64,000 nt of DNA, taken from contig JAHBXI010000005.1 in the NCBI GenBank assembly GCA_019636515.1, forward strand, positions 1-64,000. Direction: 5' to 3'. The notes under the pieces were generated by a model, which worked only from the letters and a program-made list of their open reading frames with translations, made no database searches and was not told the origin of the DNA. Positions 48,516 to 57,071 of the stretch are shown here, one piece after another; the stretch's first letter is position 1, and every line of letters starts with the position of its first letter. The position numbers were made by a program, and so were the translations under genes. Source of the DNA: Phycisphaeraceae bacterium. Its GTDB lineage: Bacteria > Planctomycetota > Phycisphaerae > Phycisphaerales > UBA1924.

Positions 48516-50546
48516 TCACTTCCCGCGTGCGGTGCTCGCGCGCCACACGTTGTTGGCGCGATCAACATCGGGGAGTTTCTCGCCCGGGTCCACGACGACC
48601 TCGACGGGCGTTTTGCCGTCCGAATCCCAGGTCGCGGAGAAACGAGTCCGAGTGAACCACGCCTCAACGGGGAGGAGGCGATCCTCGACGCTGCCGTCGT
48701 GGTAGGTGACGCGGTAGGTCATGGGCATCACCAGTTCCCCGCGGTTTTCGAAGGTCACCCGGGCGCGGCGGGACGACTCGACAAACTCGGCGCCGGTGAC
48801 GGCGTGGTCGAGGGTCCCGGTGCCGTAGATCCATCCCCTCCAGAACCAGGCCAGGTCGGCTCCCGCGGCGTTCTCCATGCAGCGGATGAAATCCCAGGGC
48901 CGGGGCGACCTGAACGCCCACGAGGAGATGTAGCGTCGGAAAGCCGCATCGAAACGGTCCTCCCCAAGCACGACCTCGCGGAGCAGCACGAGCATGACGG
49001 CGGGCTTGGCGTACTGGAGCGACCCGAGGCGGCCGTCGCGGACGCGGTCGGCGGGCGTGTCCATCGGCTGCTGGTCCGGCTCGGTCATGACGCGGGCGAA
49101 ATCGGCGGAAGACCCTCGCCCGGCGGGTGGCTCGTTCCAGTACTCGGCGTTGCTGTAGTAGTTGATAAACGAGTTGAACCCCTCGTCCATCCAGGCGTGC
49201 CGCTTCTCGTCGGTGCTGACGATCATGGGGAACCAGTTGTGGCCGATCTCGTGGGTGGTGACGCCGTAGAGGCCGCGGTCGTGGCGGCGCTCACGGCAGA
49301 AGATGATCATCGGATATTCCATGCCCCCGGCACGGCCGTTCACGTTGATCGCGGTCGGGTACGGGTACGTGAACCAACGCCGGCCGTATCCCTCGATCGC
49401 GAACCTGAGCATCTGGGTGCTCTGCGACCACAGGGGCAGGGCCTCGACGGGGTAGACGGACTGGACCAGCGTGCCCGGGGGCGGCGCTCGGGTGGGATCC
49501 TGGTCGGCGGGGGAACGTCCTCGCGTGGGAATGGACGCGGCATCCCAGACGAACGCGGGTGAACTCGACCAGGCAAAGGTGCGCACATCGCGGGCGATGA
49601 ACCTCCAGGTCAGCGGGCCGTCTCCCGGCGGGCGCGAGGATGGATCGGTGACCTCCTCGGCCGATCGGATGACCACGGTCTGTTCGCTCGACCGGGCACG
49701 ATCGAGGCGCTCGACCTGCTCGGCGGTCAGGACTTCGGCGGGGTTCTGGAGAACGCCCGTGGCGGCGACCAGGTGGGAACGGGGAACGGTGATGGAGACC
49801 TCGTAGTCCCCGAAGTCCGTATAGAACTCCCCCTGGCCCAGGTACCCGTGCGTGTTCCACCCGTGGACGTCGTCGTAGACCGCCAGGCACGGGAACCACT
49901 GGGCGAGTTGGTAGATCAACCCGTTGGAGGTCGGGTCGATGCCCAGGCGGTCGGCGCCGTACTCGGGGATACGGAAGGACCACTCCATCTCGAACTCGAA
50001 CCGCCCGCCGCCGGGCGGGATCGGGGCGGGCAGGTCGATGCGGGCGATCGTGTCGTACACGGCCATCGGCAGGTCAACCCCGCCCGCGCGCACGGATACG
50101 CCCTCAAAGCCCCCCCGGAACGAGGCGCGGTTGCCGAACCGCCCGGCGTCCTCTCGCATCAGGGAACCGAGGCTGTCATCCTGAAAGTAATTCTGCTCGA
50201 GGTGGATCCAGATGAACCAGAGCGGGTCGGGCGAGTTGTTGGTGTACATCACGCGCTGCGAGCCGCTGACGGCGTTCTCCCGATCATCGAGCGAAGCACG
50301 GATCACGTAATCGGCCCGCTGCTGCCAGTAAGCCGGGCCGGGCACGCCGGAGGCGGATCGGGCGGGCGTGGGTTGGGGAAGATTCAATGCGGAAAAGATC
50401 GTGCCCCGGTCGAGCGGCTCGGAACGGCGGAACCAGTCCGAGTCGGTCGTAAGGCCAGGCCCGGCCGCTTGAGGTGTTGGCCCGGTGACGCAACCGCCGA
50501 TCCACAGGCACAGGATCGCGCTGACCGCATGATGCACGTATCGCAT
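48516..50546 (-). CDS. M1-family zinc metallopeptidase lipoprotein
   Basis: This 676-residue exported protease has a lipobox (WIGGC, C19). The zinc site is THEIGHNWFPM, with the third ligand Glu 18 residues on in WMDEGFNSF. A GGMEYPMIIF segment matches the GxMEN exopeptidase loop of M1 enzymes in degenerate form. An N-terminal beta domain (~60-330) precedes the catalytic domain. It should act on peptides at the outer face of the membrane. It lies 44 bases downstream of the EccC-like ATPase gene but has its own TACACT box. Confidence 0.85.
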   Translation of the reverse strand: MRYVHHAVSAILCLWIGGCVTGPTPQAAGPGLTTDSDWFRRSEPLDRGTIFSALNLPQPTPARSASGVPGPAYWQQRADYVIRASLDDRENAVSGSQRVMYTNNSPDPLWFIWIHLEQNYFQDDSLGSLMREDAGRFGNRASFRGGFEGVSVRAGGVDLPMAVYDTIARIDLPAPIPPGGGRFEFEMEWSFRIPEYGADRLGIDPTSNGLIYQLAQWFPCLAVYDDVHGWNTHGYLGQGEFYTDFGDYEVSITVPRSHLVAATGVLQNPAEVLTAEQVERLDRARSSEQTVVIRSAEEVTDPSSRPPGDGPLTWRFIARDVRTFAWSSSPAFVWDAASIPTRGRSPADQDPTRAPPPGTLVQSVYPVEALPLWSQSTQMLRFAIEGYGRRWFTYPYPTAINVNGRAGGMEYPMIIFCRERRHDRGLYGVTTHEIGHNWFPMIVSTDEKRHAWMDEGFNSFINYYSNAEYWNEPPAGRGSSADFARVMTEPDQQPMDTPADRVRDGRLGSLQYAKPAVMLVLLREVVLGEDRFDAAFRRYISSWAFRSPRPWDFIRCMENAAGADLAWFWRGWIYGTGTLDHAVTGAEFVESSRRARVTFENRGELVMPMTYRVTYHDGSVEDRLLPVEAWFTRTRFSATWDSDGKTPVEVVVDPGEKLPDVDRANNVWRASTARGK

Positions 50547-50554
50547 GGCCGACC

Positions 50555-50560
50555 AGTGTA
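50555..50560 (-). promoter_or_regulatory. -10 box TACACT before the M1 peptidase gene
   Basis: TACACT on the minus strand ends eight bases before the ATG at 50546, with no Shine-Dalgarno. It lies in the 44-base gap after the ATPase gene, so the peptidase gene can be transcribed alone. Confidence 0.45.
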
Positions 50561-50590
50561 CACCCCCTGCCGCGGGAGGCCGCGCGAAGG

Positions 50591-53500
50591 TCAGGACCCG
50601 GCGAGCCCCGCGAGCACCGCCCCGACCCAGGATTCCGACGGCGGGGCGTAGGGCCGGAATTTTTCGAGCACGCCGGTTTCCTCGCTGAACAGAAGCGCGC
50701 GGTGCGAACCCAACTGGCTGGCCTGCGGCCCGTCGATCAGCGCGCCGCTGTCGGCCTGGCTCATCTGGAAGAGGACTCGGGAGTCAAACTCTCTCAGGGC
50801 TCGCCTCTCGAGCGCCCGCTCCAGGGTCGCGGCGGTATTGACCCATACAACCGTGTGAATCCCCAGCGCCGGCCCGTCACGGATGATCGCCATGAACCGC
50901 TGGTCGGTGGAGGCCGCCGTCCCCTCGGCGGCGGCCCCGAAGCCAAAGTCCTCCTCGGAGCGTCGCAGCGATCGGAACCTCTGAAGGCCGTGAACCAGCA
51001 GAAACAGCGAGGACCCCTCCGGGGCGTCGGGGTGCTGGCGTCGGAGGAGTTCTTCGTAAAGGTCGGCGATGAAGGCGTCGGCCTCACGCACACCGGCACG
51101 CCGGATCCGCCGGGGAAGGGCCTGGGCGGCTCGCTCGAACACGCTCACCGTGCCTTCCTCCATGACGCTCCCGTCCAGGATGGTGATCGGAGGCGCCACG
51201 GCATCCTTGCCGGTCGGGCTTGCCGACGGGGCGGTGGCGGTCGCGGCCAGCCCGACCATTACGGCGATCGACAGCGCGGTCGCGGGAACATCCTGCTGGC
51301 CGACGACGATCAGGTTCGATGAACTCTGCCGCTTGAAGAAGACGCAGGTCGGATCCTTGATCGATATCGCCTCACCCAGCCACGCCCGGGGAGGGCCGCC
51401 CCTACCCCCGCCTCCGTCCGCGCCGCTCGCCGCCACGGACCGCGCCAGCAGGGCATTGGCGGCGATATCGGATGGTACATTTCCCTCGAAGACAATGGGG
51501 GCCGCGCGGCGATCACCCGCCCTGGACCTGACCATCTCCAGGTGCCGCTCTCGTACCTCGTCGGGAAGCCAGACGACCTGGAAGGGGCTGTTGCCTTCGA
51601 CCATTCCGCTGGCGTCGTTGTAAATGGCTTCCCCGGGCCTCGAAAGCAGGCGAGCGGCGGCGTTGTCCTCGGACATGATGAGGTACGAGTCGGCCTCGGA
51701 GCATTGGAGCGCGATTCGCACCGCCATCTGGCCGATGGTGCTGCGGGCGAGGCTGTAGACGCCTCCGATGGTCTGCGACCCCAGGACGACATGAATGCCA
51801 AAGGCTCTTCCCTGCCGGACCAGGCGGTCCAGCAGAAGGGCGGCTTCCTGGGCGATCTTGTCGTCGGCGACGAAGAACTCCTGAAACTCGTCCACGATGA
51901 GCAGGATGCGAGGCATCGCCGAGGAGGAATCCTCGACGCCCGGGGACGGGTCCGGGTCCGGGGGTGGGGGTGGGGAAGCTCGACGGAACCCGGCCAGGTC
52001 CTGCACCCCGAGTCGGCGGAAAAGTTCCCCGCGCCGGGTGAGTTCGGCGTCGAGTCGGCGCAGGACGGACAGGCCGAATTCTCGCTCGCTCTCGACGGCG
52101 ATGACGCGGGCGTGGGGCAGGGAATGGGCGGCGTAGGTCTTGAACTCCACGCCTTTTTTGAAGTCGACCAGGTGCATCTCGACCTCGTCGGGGGAGTACC
52201 ACAGCGCCGCGCTGGTGATCATCGCGTGGAGCAGCGTGGACTTTCCCGATCCGGTGCGCCCGGCGATCAGGGCGTGCTGAGCCGTGCCGCGCCCGAGCGC
52301 CAGGTGCTGGATGCGTGTCGCTCCCGACCGGCCGATCGGGATGTTCAGTTCCTCGGCGGCCGACCGCGTCCAGGCGCTCCCGGCCCGGGGCGCGATCGTG
52401 TCGAACGGAACCTGCACACGGCCGGAGTCCTTCGCGTGTCGTCCGACCTCGTGGATCAGCCGATTGAACACCACGTCGGAAGGTGCGCCGTCGAGGGTGA
52501 GCGGCCAGCGGCTGAACGGATCTTCCCTCCAGGACGGGATACCGCCCTTGAACACGAACGTCGCGCTCCCTCGCTCGATGTCCGCCAGCGGCAACCAGGC
52601 GGGCGGGCGTTGCCGGGTGTCCATGGCGATCAGGGTGAAAACGCCGCAGCGCGGCCCGGCCGCGACGATGCTCGCCAGGCGCTTGGCCGCCGCCTCCGAG
52701 AACCCGGCCGGGAAATCCGCGATGACGAGGAACCGGAACGGCTCGGCGATTTCCCCGGCCTGCTCGTTGTAGTCCTGGATGGTGGCAAACTCGTTGCGGA
52801 GGTACTTCTGGATCACCGTCTCCATGTGTTCGGTGAGGTCCGCCAGCCGCTGCTCGATATGCCGGGATTCGGTCCAGATGCGCTCGCCGACGATCCGGGG
52901 GTCGTGATCGGCCAGGTGCATGAAGCCCGCGAAACTCTCCCCCAGGCCCACGGGATCGAGGATCGTGAACCGGGTCTTGGCCGGTGGCAGTGAAGTCAGC
53001 AGCCTCAGCATGATGGCCCGCAGCGCGGCAAGCCCCGCGTGGCGGGAGTCGGACCCGGTCTGAAGGAGTACGCTTCCCCGCTCGCGAAGATCGAGCGGAG
53101 CGGGCACTTCGAACGACGTCGGCCTGATGACGGGGAACCGCGGATCGTCGGGAAAACCGCCGGGCAGGGACGAGAGGTCAACCCGCAGCGAGCCGATCGA
53201 AACCAGGCCCGGGACCGAAACGGCGGGACTGAACGGATCCCGGGCGAGGTGTTCCCACGAAGGAGAACCCTGGGCGGCGACGGATTGGATGGCTCCGAGT
53301 TCGGCATACGCCTGTTCGAAGCCCTCCCGCCAGCGCCGGGAGAGTTGGGCGGTGGTGTCTTCGAGGGTGGACCACTCGCGTTCGAGAACCCTGGCCAGGT
53401 CCTGGTCGGCGCGGGCGACGGTTTCATCTCTCCGATGGCCGATGGCCTCCAGAGCATCGGTGTATTCCTTGATGGCGGCGGCCGACTCGGCGGCGATACG

Positions 53501-54559
53501 CTCACGCAGCCGGACAATCGTGCTCTCGTGGTCAAGAACAAAGACGGGCTCTTCCTCGGTCTTTCGGCGGTACGCCTCGTAGCGGAGTTGGTTCACTTCG
53601 AGTTTGACACGGGCGGATTCCTGTTCGGCCTGGGTCCGCAGCGCGGCCCTGCGGCCGTCGAGTTGCGCATCGGCGAGCCGAATGGCGTGATCGATCGTCC
53701 GACGTGCCTCGGCCACGCGCCGGACAAACTCCGCGGCGGCCGGGGAGACACGCCGTCGCAGCACAAATCGCAAGGGAACGAAGATCAGCAGCGAGATCAT
53801 CCCTCCCGCGGCGGCCCCTATCCCCGCCGAACGCGGGAATGGCGGCCCGAGCCACGCCGAGAGCGCCGCCGCCCCGGCGCCCAGAAGCACCATGGGCCCG
53901 AAGACAAACAGGGCTGGTCCGAGCCTCCGCGGCTTGACGCGCCGCTCCATCGCCGCGAGCGATTCCCCGGCGGACCTGACAAGTTTCTCGCAGGCATCTC
54001 GCATGGCCGGCGGGTCATCGGGCAACGCCCAGTGCGTGACGTCGCCCGGGGCGGGTGGCAGCGGCCGGTGCGAGAACTTTTCCAGCAGCGTCTGGGCCGC
54101 GGCGGCCTGTTCGTCGAGGCGCGTGGCCAGCGAGGTCAGCGACCGGCGGACCGCGTCGAGGTCCTTCTTCAGGCGCGCCTCCCCGGACTCGACCATCGTG
54201 TCCACAAGCCAGTGTCCGTCCTCGAGTTTCCTCGCCGCCGTCGTCTCGATCGCGGCGGTCCTGGAGCGAAACTCCTTGATCTCGCGGCCGAACGACTCGC
54301 GGGCGGCCTCCATCTCCGACTTGTGGCCCCGGTCAAGTTCGGCGATGGCCGCCTCGTGTCGTGAACGGAGACTCTCGGAGTCAAGCCGGGCGCGGGCCTG
54401 CGCCGAGGCAACCTCCTCGGAACGGGCGCGGGTCGCCTCCTTGACGGCTTCATCGTGGTGGCGCCGGGCCTGGTCGATGCCGGCGGCGCGGTCGGCAACC
54501 AGCGACGCGAAACGCGCCAGCAGTTCCGAAGTCCGTCGCGTGAAGGGCGTGTCGGTCAT
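50591..54559 (-). CDS. EccC/EssC-like FtsK/SpoIIIE ATPase with coiled coil and membrane hairpin
   Basis: This 1,322-residue protein starts with about 180 residues of coiled coil (heptads rich in Ala, Arg, Glu). Two membrane helices follow near 208-232 and 243-266, then more coiled coil to ~450. Three FtsK/SpoIIIE-like modules come next. Module 1 (~483-690) lacks a Walker A loop (GSDSRHAG) but keeps FTILDP. Module 2 (~740-960) is intact: GRTGSGKSTLLHAM near 766 and ILLIVDEFQEFF near 885, plus the arginine-finger-like region. Module 3 (~1075-1320) is degenerate (IVVGQQDVPATA, ITILDG). One active and two dead modules recall EccC/EssC of type VII secretion, but no WXG100 or other ESX gene is nearby. 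ATG at 54559 chosen. Confidence 0.85.
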   Translation of the reverse strand: MTDTPFTRRTSELLARFASLVADRAAGIDQARRHHDEAVKEATRARSEEVASAQARARLDSESLRSRHEAAIAELDRGHKSEMEAARESFGREIKEFRSRTAAIETTAARKLEDGHWLVDTMVESGEARLKKDLDAVRRSLTSLATRLDEQAAAAQTLLEKFSHRPLPPAPGDVTHWALPDDPPAMRDACEKLVRSAGESLAAMERRVKPRRLGPALFVFGPMVLLGAGAAALSAWLGPPFPRSAGIGAAAGGMISLLIFVPLRFVLRRRVSPAAAEFVRRVAEARRTIDHAIRLADAQLDGRRAALRTQAEQESARVKLEVNQLRYEAYRRKTEEEPVFVLDHESTIVRLRERIAAESAAAIKEYTDALEAIGHRRDETVARADQDLARVLEREWSTLEDTTAQLSRRWREGFEQAYAELGAIQSVAAQGSPSWEHLARDPFSPAVSVPGLVSIGSLRVDLSSLPGGFPDDPRFPVIRPTSFEVPAPLDLRERGSVLLQTGSDSRHAGLAALRAIMLRLLTSLPPAKTRFTILDPVGLGESFAGFMHLADHDPRIVGERIWTESRHIEQRLADLTEHMETVIQKYLRNEFATIQDYNEQAGEIAEPFRFLVIADFPAGFSEAAAKRLASIVAAGPRCGVFTLIAMDTRQRPPAWLPLADIERGSATFVFKGGIPSWREDPFSRWPLTLDGAPSDVVFNRLIHEVGRHAKDSGRVQVPFDTIAPRAGSAWTRSAAEELNIPIGRSGATRIQHLALGRGTAQHALIAGRTGSGKSTLLHAMITSAALWYSPDEVEMHLVDFKKGVEFKTYAAHSLPHARVIAVESEREFGLSVLRRLDAELTRRGELFRRLGVQDLAGFRRASPPPPPDPDPSPGVEDSSSAMPRILLIVDEFQEFFVADDKIAQEAALLLDRLVRQGRAFGIHVVLGSQTIGGVYSLARSTIGQMAVRIALQCSEADSYLIMSEDNAAARLLSRPGEAIYNDASGMVEGNSPFQVVWLPDEVRERHLEMVRSRAGDRRAAPIVFEGNVPSDIAANALLARSVAASGADGGGGRGGPPRAWLGEAISIKDPTCVFFKRQSSSNLIVVGQQDVPATALSIAVMVGLAATATAPSASPTGKDAVAPPITILDGSVMEEGTVSVFERAAQALPRRIRRAGVREADAFIADLYEELLRRQHPDAPEGSSLFLLVHGLQRFRSLRRSEEDFGFGAAAEGTAASTDQRFMAIIRDGPALGIHTVVWVNTAATLERALERRALREFDSRVLFQMSQADSGALIDGPQASQLGSHRALLFSEETGVLEKFRPYAPPSESWVGAVLAGLAGS

Positions 54560-54667
54560 CGTGGCGGGGCCATCGCGGATCCCGGGCTGACAGTACCATA
54601 CCTCCACGCGCGGCACCGTGTGGTACACGGAAGACCGATCGGGAAGAAGTCACCGGCCGCGGCGAGA

Positions 54668-56092
54668 TCACCGGCCGGAAGAAGCGGCATCCTCCGCCGG
54701 GTAATGCTCGTCGAGGACCCCAAGCCACTCGGCGGCATTTCGCACGGCGATCATCCGATCTCGGACGGCCTGGGAACGGGGGTGGTGAGCGGCAAAGCGG
54801 ATGGCGAACTTGCGCATCATCTTGCTGGACTGCTCCTCGGCCTTTTTGAATTTCCTGGTCACGGCCAGGGAAAGCCGGAAATGCTCCTCAAGCGCGACCC
54901 GTTGCTGCGCCATCGTCGGCGGCCGGGGGGGCCTTCCCGCGATCATGTCCCTGGCCTGGCGGAAGATCCATGGGTTCCCGATGCAGCCCCTGGCGACGCT
55001 GACCGCCTGAACACCCGTGTAGCCGATCATCGCGAAGATGTCGTTGACGTCCCAGACGTCCCCTGAACCGAAAACAATGCGGTCGGGGTGGCGGGCGACC
55101 AGGTCGCGGAGGAAGGTCCACCGGGAGGGGCCGATGTATTTCTGCTCGACGGTTCGGGCGTGGACGGTCGCCCAGCAGTACCCGATGCGGTACGCCGCAT
55201 CGAAGATGCGTTCGAAATGATCGGCCATCTCGGGGGTGTCGTCGTAGGCCCGCCGCAGTTTGACGCTGCACGGGATATGCGACGGCACCGCGTCCCGGAC
55301 GGCTTCGAGGATGCGGATCGCTCCGGCCGGATCGGTCAGCCAGTGCCCCCCGCGGGCCTTGTTCTTGATCTTCTTGACCGGGCAGGCGAGATTGACGTCG
55401 ATCACCTGGAAAGACGCCCCGGCACCCGCCGCGGCAGGCCCGTCACCGGCCGCCAGGCCGGGCCACGAACCCTCCCCGTCAACCCCGCCGCCCGATGAAA
55501 CACCATCGATGTCACCCGGGTCCACTCCACGGCCGACGCCCGATCGTGCATCGTCCTCGACGCGGACCTGCTCACCGCCGGGGTTACGCAGGTGCGACTC
55601 GATCACATCGGCCCAGAGTTCGGGGTCATGGTCGTAGGCGATGGCGCGGTAAGCCCGATCGCCGCGGATGCCCTGTTCGGCCATTTTGAGAGCCCCGGCG
55701 GCCATTTCCAGGGGGTGAGAGCCCATGATCTGCCCCGCGAGGGGGTGATCCTCCGGCCCGCCGGGGATGTTGTCGTGGAGTTCGCCAAGATCGGCCTTTG
55801 TAAAGCCGCGCCCGCCCGCCAGGAGCGTCCGATCAAGAAGCGCCTCGGTGACGCAGAAAGGACAGCCGTGGCGGCGGGCGACGATCCGCATCGCGGCGTC
55901 GCTGTATCCCGCCAGGCCCGCCTGAAAAAACGGAGCATCAAAGCCCGGGGCGACCTGGGCAAGCCGAGGATCGGTCGCCACGGGGCCGTGCCGGTTCACC
56001 AGCCATTCAACGACCCGGCGAGGGTCGATCCGTTCCCGGCCGGGGGCGACGGCCGGGCTTGGCGCGGTGGCGTTGTTGGTCTGGCACGACAC
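54668..56092 (-). CDS. tRNA-dihydrouridine synthase with an insertion
   Basis: This FMN-dependent Dus enzyme (474 residues) reduces uridines in tRNA. The active-site Cys lies in DVNLACPVKKIKNKARGG, and other motifs are CSVKLRRAYDD, ATVHARTVEQKYIGPS, IVFGSGDVWDVND and VSVARGCIGNPWIF. Between about 150 and 228 there is a ~70-residue insertion rich in Gly, Asp, Val and Ala, with no counterpart in typical Dus proteins. The usual GxGS after the Cys loop reads ARGGHWL. The start is GTG at 56092, six bases after TATAGT. The precise uridine modified cannot be told. Confidence 0.88.
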   Translation of the reverse strand: MSCQTNNATAPSPAVAPGRERIDPRRVVEWLVNRHGPVATDPRLAQVAPGFDAPFFQAGLAGYSDAAMRIVARRHGCPFCVTEALLDRTLLAGGRGFTKADLGELHDNIPGGPEDHPLAGQIMGSHPLEMAAGALKMAEQGIRGDRAYRAIAYDHDPELWADVIESHLRNPGGEQVRVEDDARSGVGRGVDPGDIDGVSSGGGVDGEGSWPGLAAGDGPAAAGAGASFQVIDVNLACPVKKIKNKARGGHWLTDPAGAIRILEAVRDAVPSHIPCSVKLRRAYDDTPEMADHFERIFDAAYRIGYCWATVHARTVEQKYIGPSRWTFLRDLVARHPDRIVFGSGDVWDVNDIFAMIGYTGVQAVSVARGCIGNPWIFRQARDMIAGRPPRPPTMAQQRVALEEHFRLSLAVTRKFKKAEEQSSKMMRKFAIRFAAHHPRSQAVRDRMIAVRNAAEWLGVLDEHYPAEDAASSGR

Positions 56093-56098
56093 GACCGG

Positions 56099-56106
56099 AC
56101 TATATT
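56099..56106. promoter_or_regulatory. overlapping divergent -10 boxes (bidirectional leaderless promoter)
   Basis: The minus-strand TATAGT (56099-56104) ends six bases before the dus GTG at 56092. The plus-strand TATATT (56101-56106) ends six bases before the ATG at 56113. The two hexamers share four base pairs. Neither gene has a Shine-Dalgarno, so this one site seems to start both transcripts at or near the start codons. Confidence 0.6.
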
Positions 56107-56112
56107 CAGGCG

Positions 56113-56592
56113 ATGATGAGGAACGGCACCATGTCGGGCGTGGCGTCCAGGCGTCGCGGGCTGTTTTTGCTGGCCGTCGTGGCGGTGGCTCTCATAGCCC
56201 CGACGCCGGGGTGCTCGTCAACTCCCGATACGGTGGACTATGCCCGTCCCTACCCAAGAGCCGCCACACGGGGGGCGACCCTGGACATCCAGGTCTTCCG
56301 ACGGGCCCAGGAGATCGAGTTCACCAACACCACGGCCACCGCGTACGGGCCGAGCACGCTCTGGCTCAACGGCCGGTATTCACGGCCGATTCCCGGGCTT
56401 GCGGTCGGCGAGTCGATGACGCTTCGGCTGCGCGAATTCCGTGACCAGCACCACGAGGCCTACCGGGAGGGCGGGTTCTTCGCAACCCTCAAGCCCGACC
56501 GCCTGGTGCTGGCCCAACTCGAGACCACCGGCCCGACGGATGAACCGTTCCTGCTCGGCCTGGTCGTGGTCGGGACCGGGGACGAGGAGTAG
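56113..56592 (+). CDS. small lipoprotein of unknown function
   Basis: This 159-residue protein has an N-terminal signal (LFLLAVVAVALIAPTPGC) with a lipobox-like PGC at about 31-33. The mature part is short and beta-rich: FRRAQEIEFTNTTATAYGPSTLWLNGRY, then two hydrophobic strands. No family was recognised. It is transcribed from the bidirectional promoter that also serves dus, which may mean common timing rather than common function. Confidence 0.7.
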   Translation: MMRNGTMSGVASRRRGLFLLAVVAVALIAPTPGCSSTPDTVDYARPYPRAATRGATLDIQVFRRAQEIEFTNTTATAYGPSTLWLNGRYSRPIPGLAVGESMTLRLREFRDQHHEAYREGGFFATLKPDRLVLAQLETTGPTDEPFLLGLVVVGTGDEE

Positions 56593-56931
56593 AGAGCCGC
56601 CATCGGGCTCGCCGCAAGGCATCCCCATCAATTCCAGCGAGGATTCTCCCCGCGCTAATCCGGACACCAACAGGGCGACATTGAATGATGGGTATCCGCG
56701 GCTCCGCGCACACAACGCCCCGGCGCGTTTCGAGGGAGTGGATCTCACAACCATCGAACCTCATGAACGGCCTGGGTTGCCGGCATTGCCTCTTCGGTAC
56801 GCTTCTGGACAGCGTGGGCTATCCGGCACGGCCCCGAACGGCGGCCCCCGGGTCGGCAGGCCACGCCGGGTCCGGGATGGCACCGCCGGATGACGCCAAG
56901 CGACTCACCCTTTGTCTGGTACCGGAACGAC

Positions 56932-56937
56932 TACAAT
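56932..56937 (+). promoter_or_regulatory. -10 box TACAAT
   Basis: TACAAT ends seven bases before an ATG at 56945 that opens only 27 codons. It is a good -10 match and could be the start of the patatin-like gene transcript with a leader of about 130 bases. Confidence 0.35.
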
Positions 56938-56944
56938 CGGCTTC

Positions 56945-57028
56945 ATGCTCGGAATCGCTCCGTCTCTGAATCGTCAACCAGCGGTACGCGCGATCTGTAA
57001 GGAGGGGTTATCCCTTCCCGTACGTTGA
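56945..57028 (+). other. possible leader peptide frame, 27 codons
   Basis: The frame encodes MLGIAPSLNRQPAV and ends LSLPVR, directly after the TACAAT box. It may be a leaderless leader peptide, but length and composition give no support beyond position. Confidence 0.2.
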
Positions 57029-57071
57029 GAACAACAAGAACGTCCGTATCGGGGGATCCCACCGAAAGCCC

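Larger units (their letters stand above)
56593..57071. other. 479-base gap upstream of the patatin-like gene
   Basis: No clear gene is seen. The last third contains the box TACAAT (56932-56937), a 27-codon open frame behind it, and an unused Shine-Dalgarno-like AAGGAGG at 56999-57005. Confidence 0.4.

Noticed and set aside
56999-57005. AAGGAGG as the ribosome site of the patatin-like gene
   Set aside because: No in-frame start codon lies 5-10 bases downstream.
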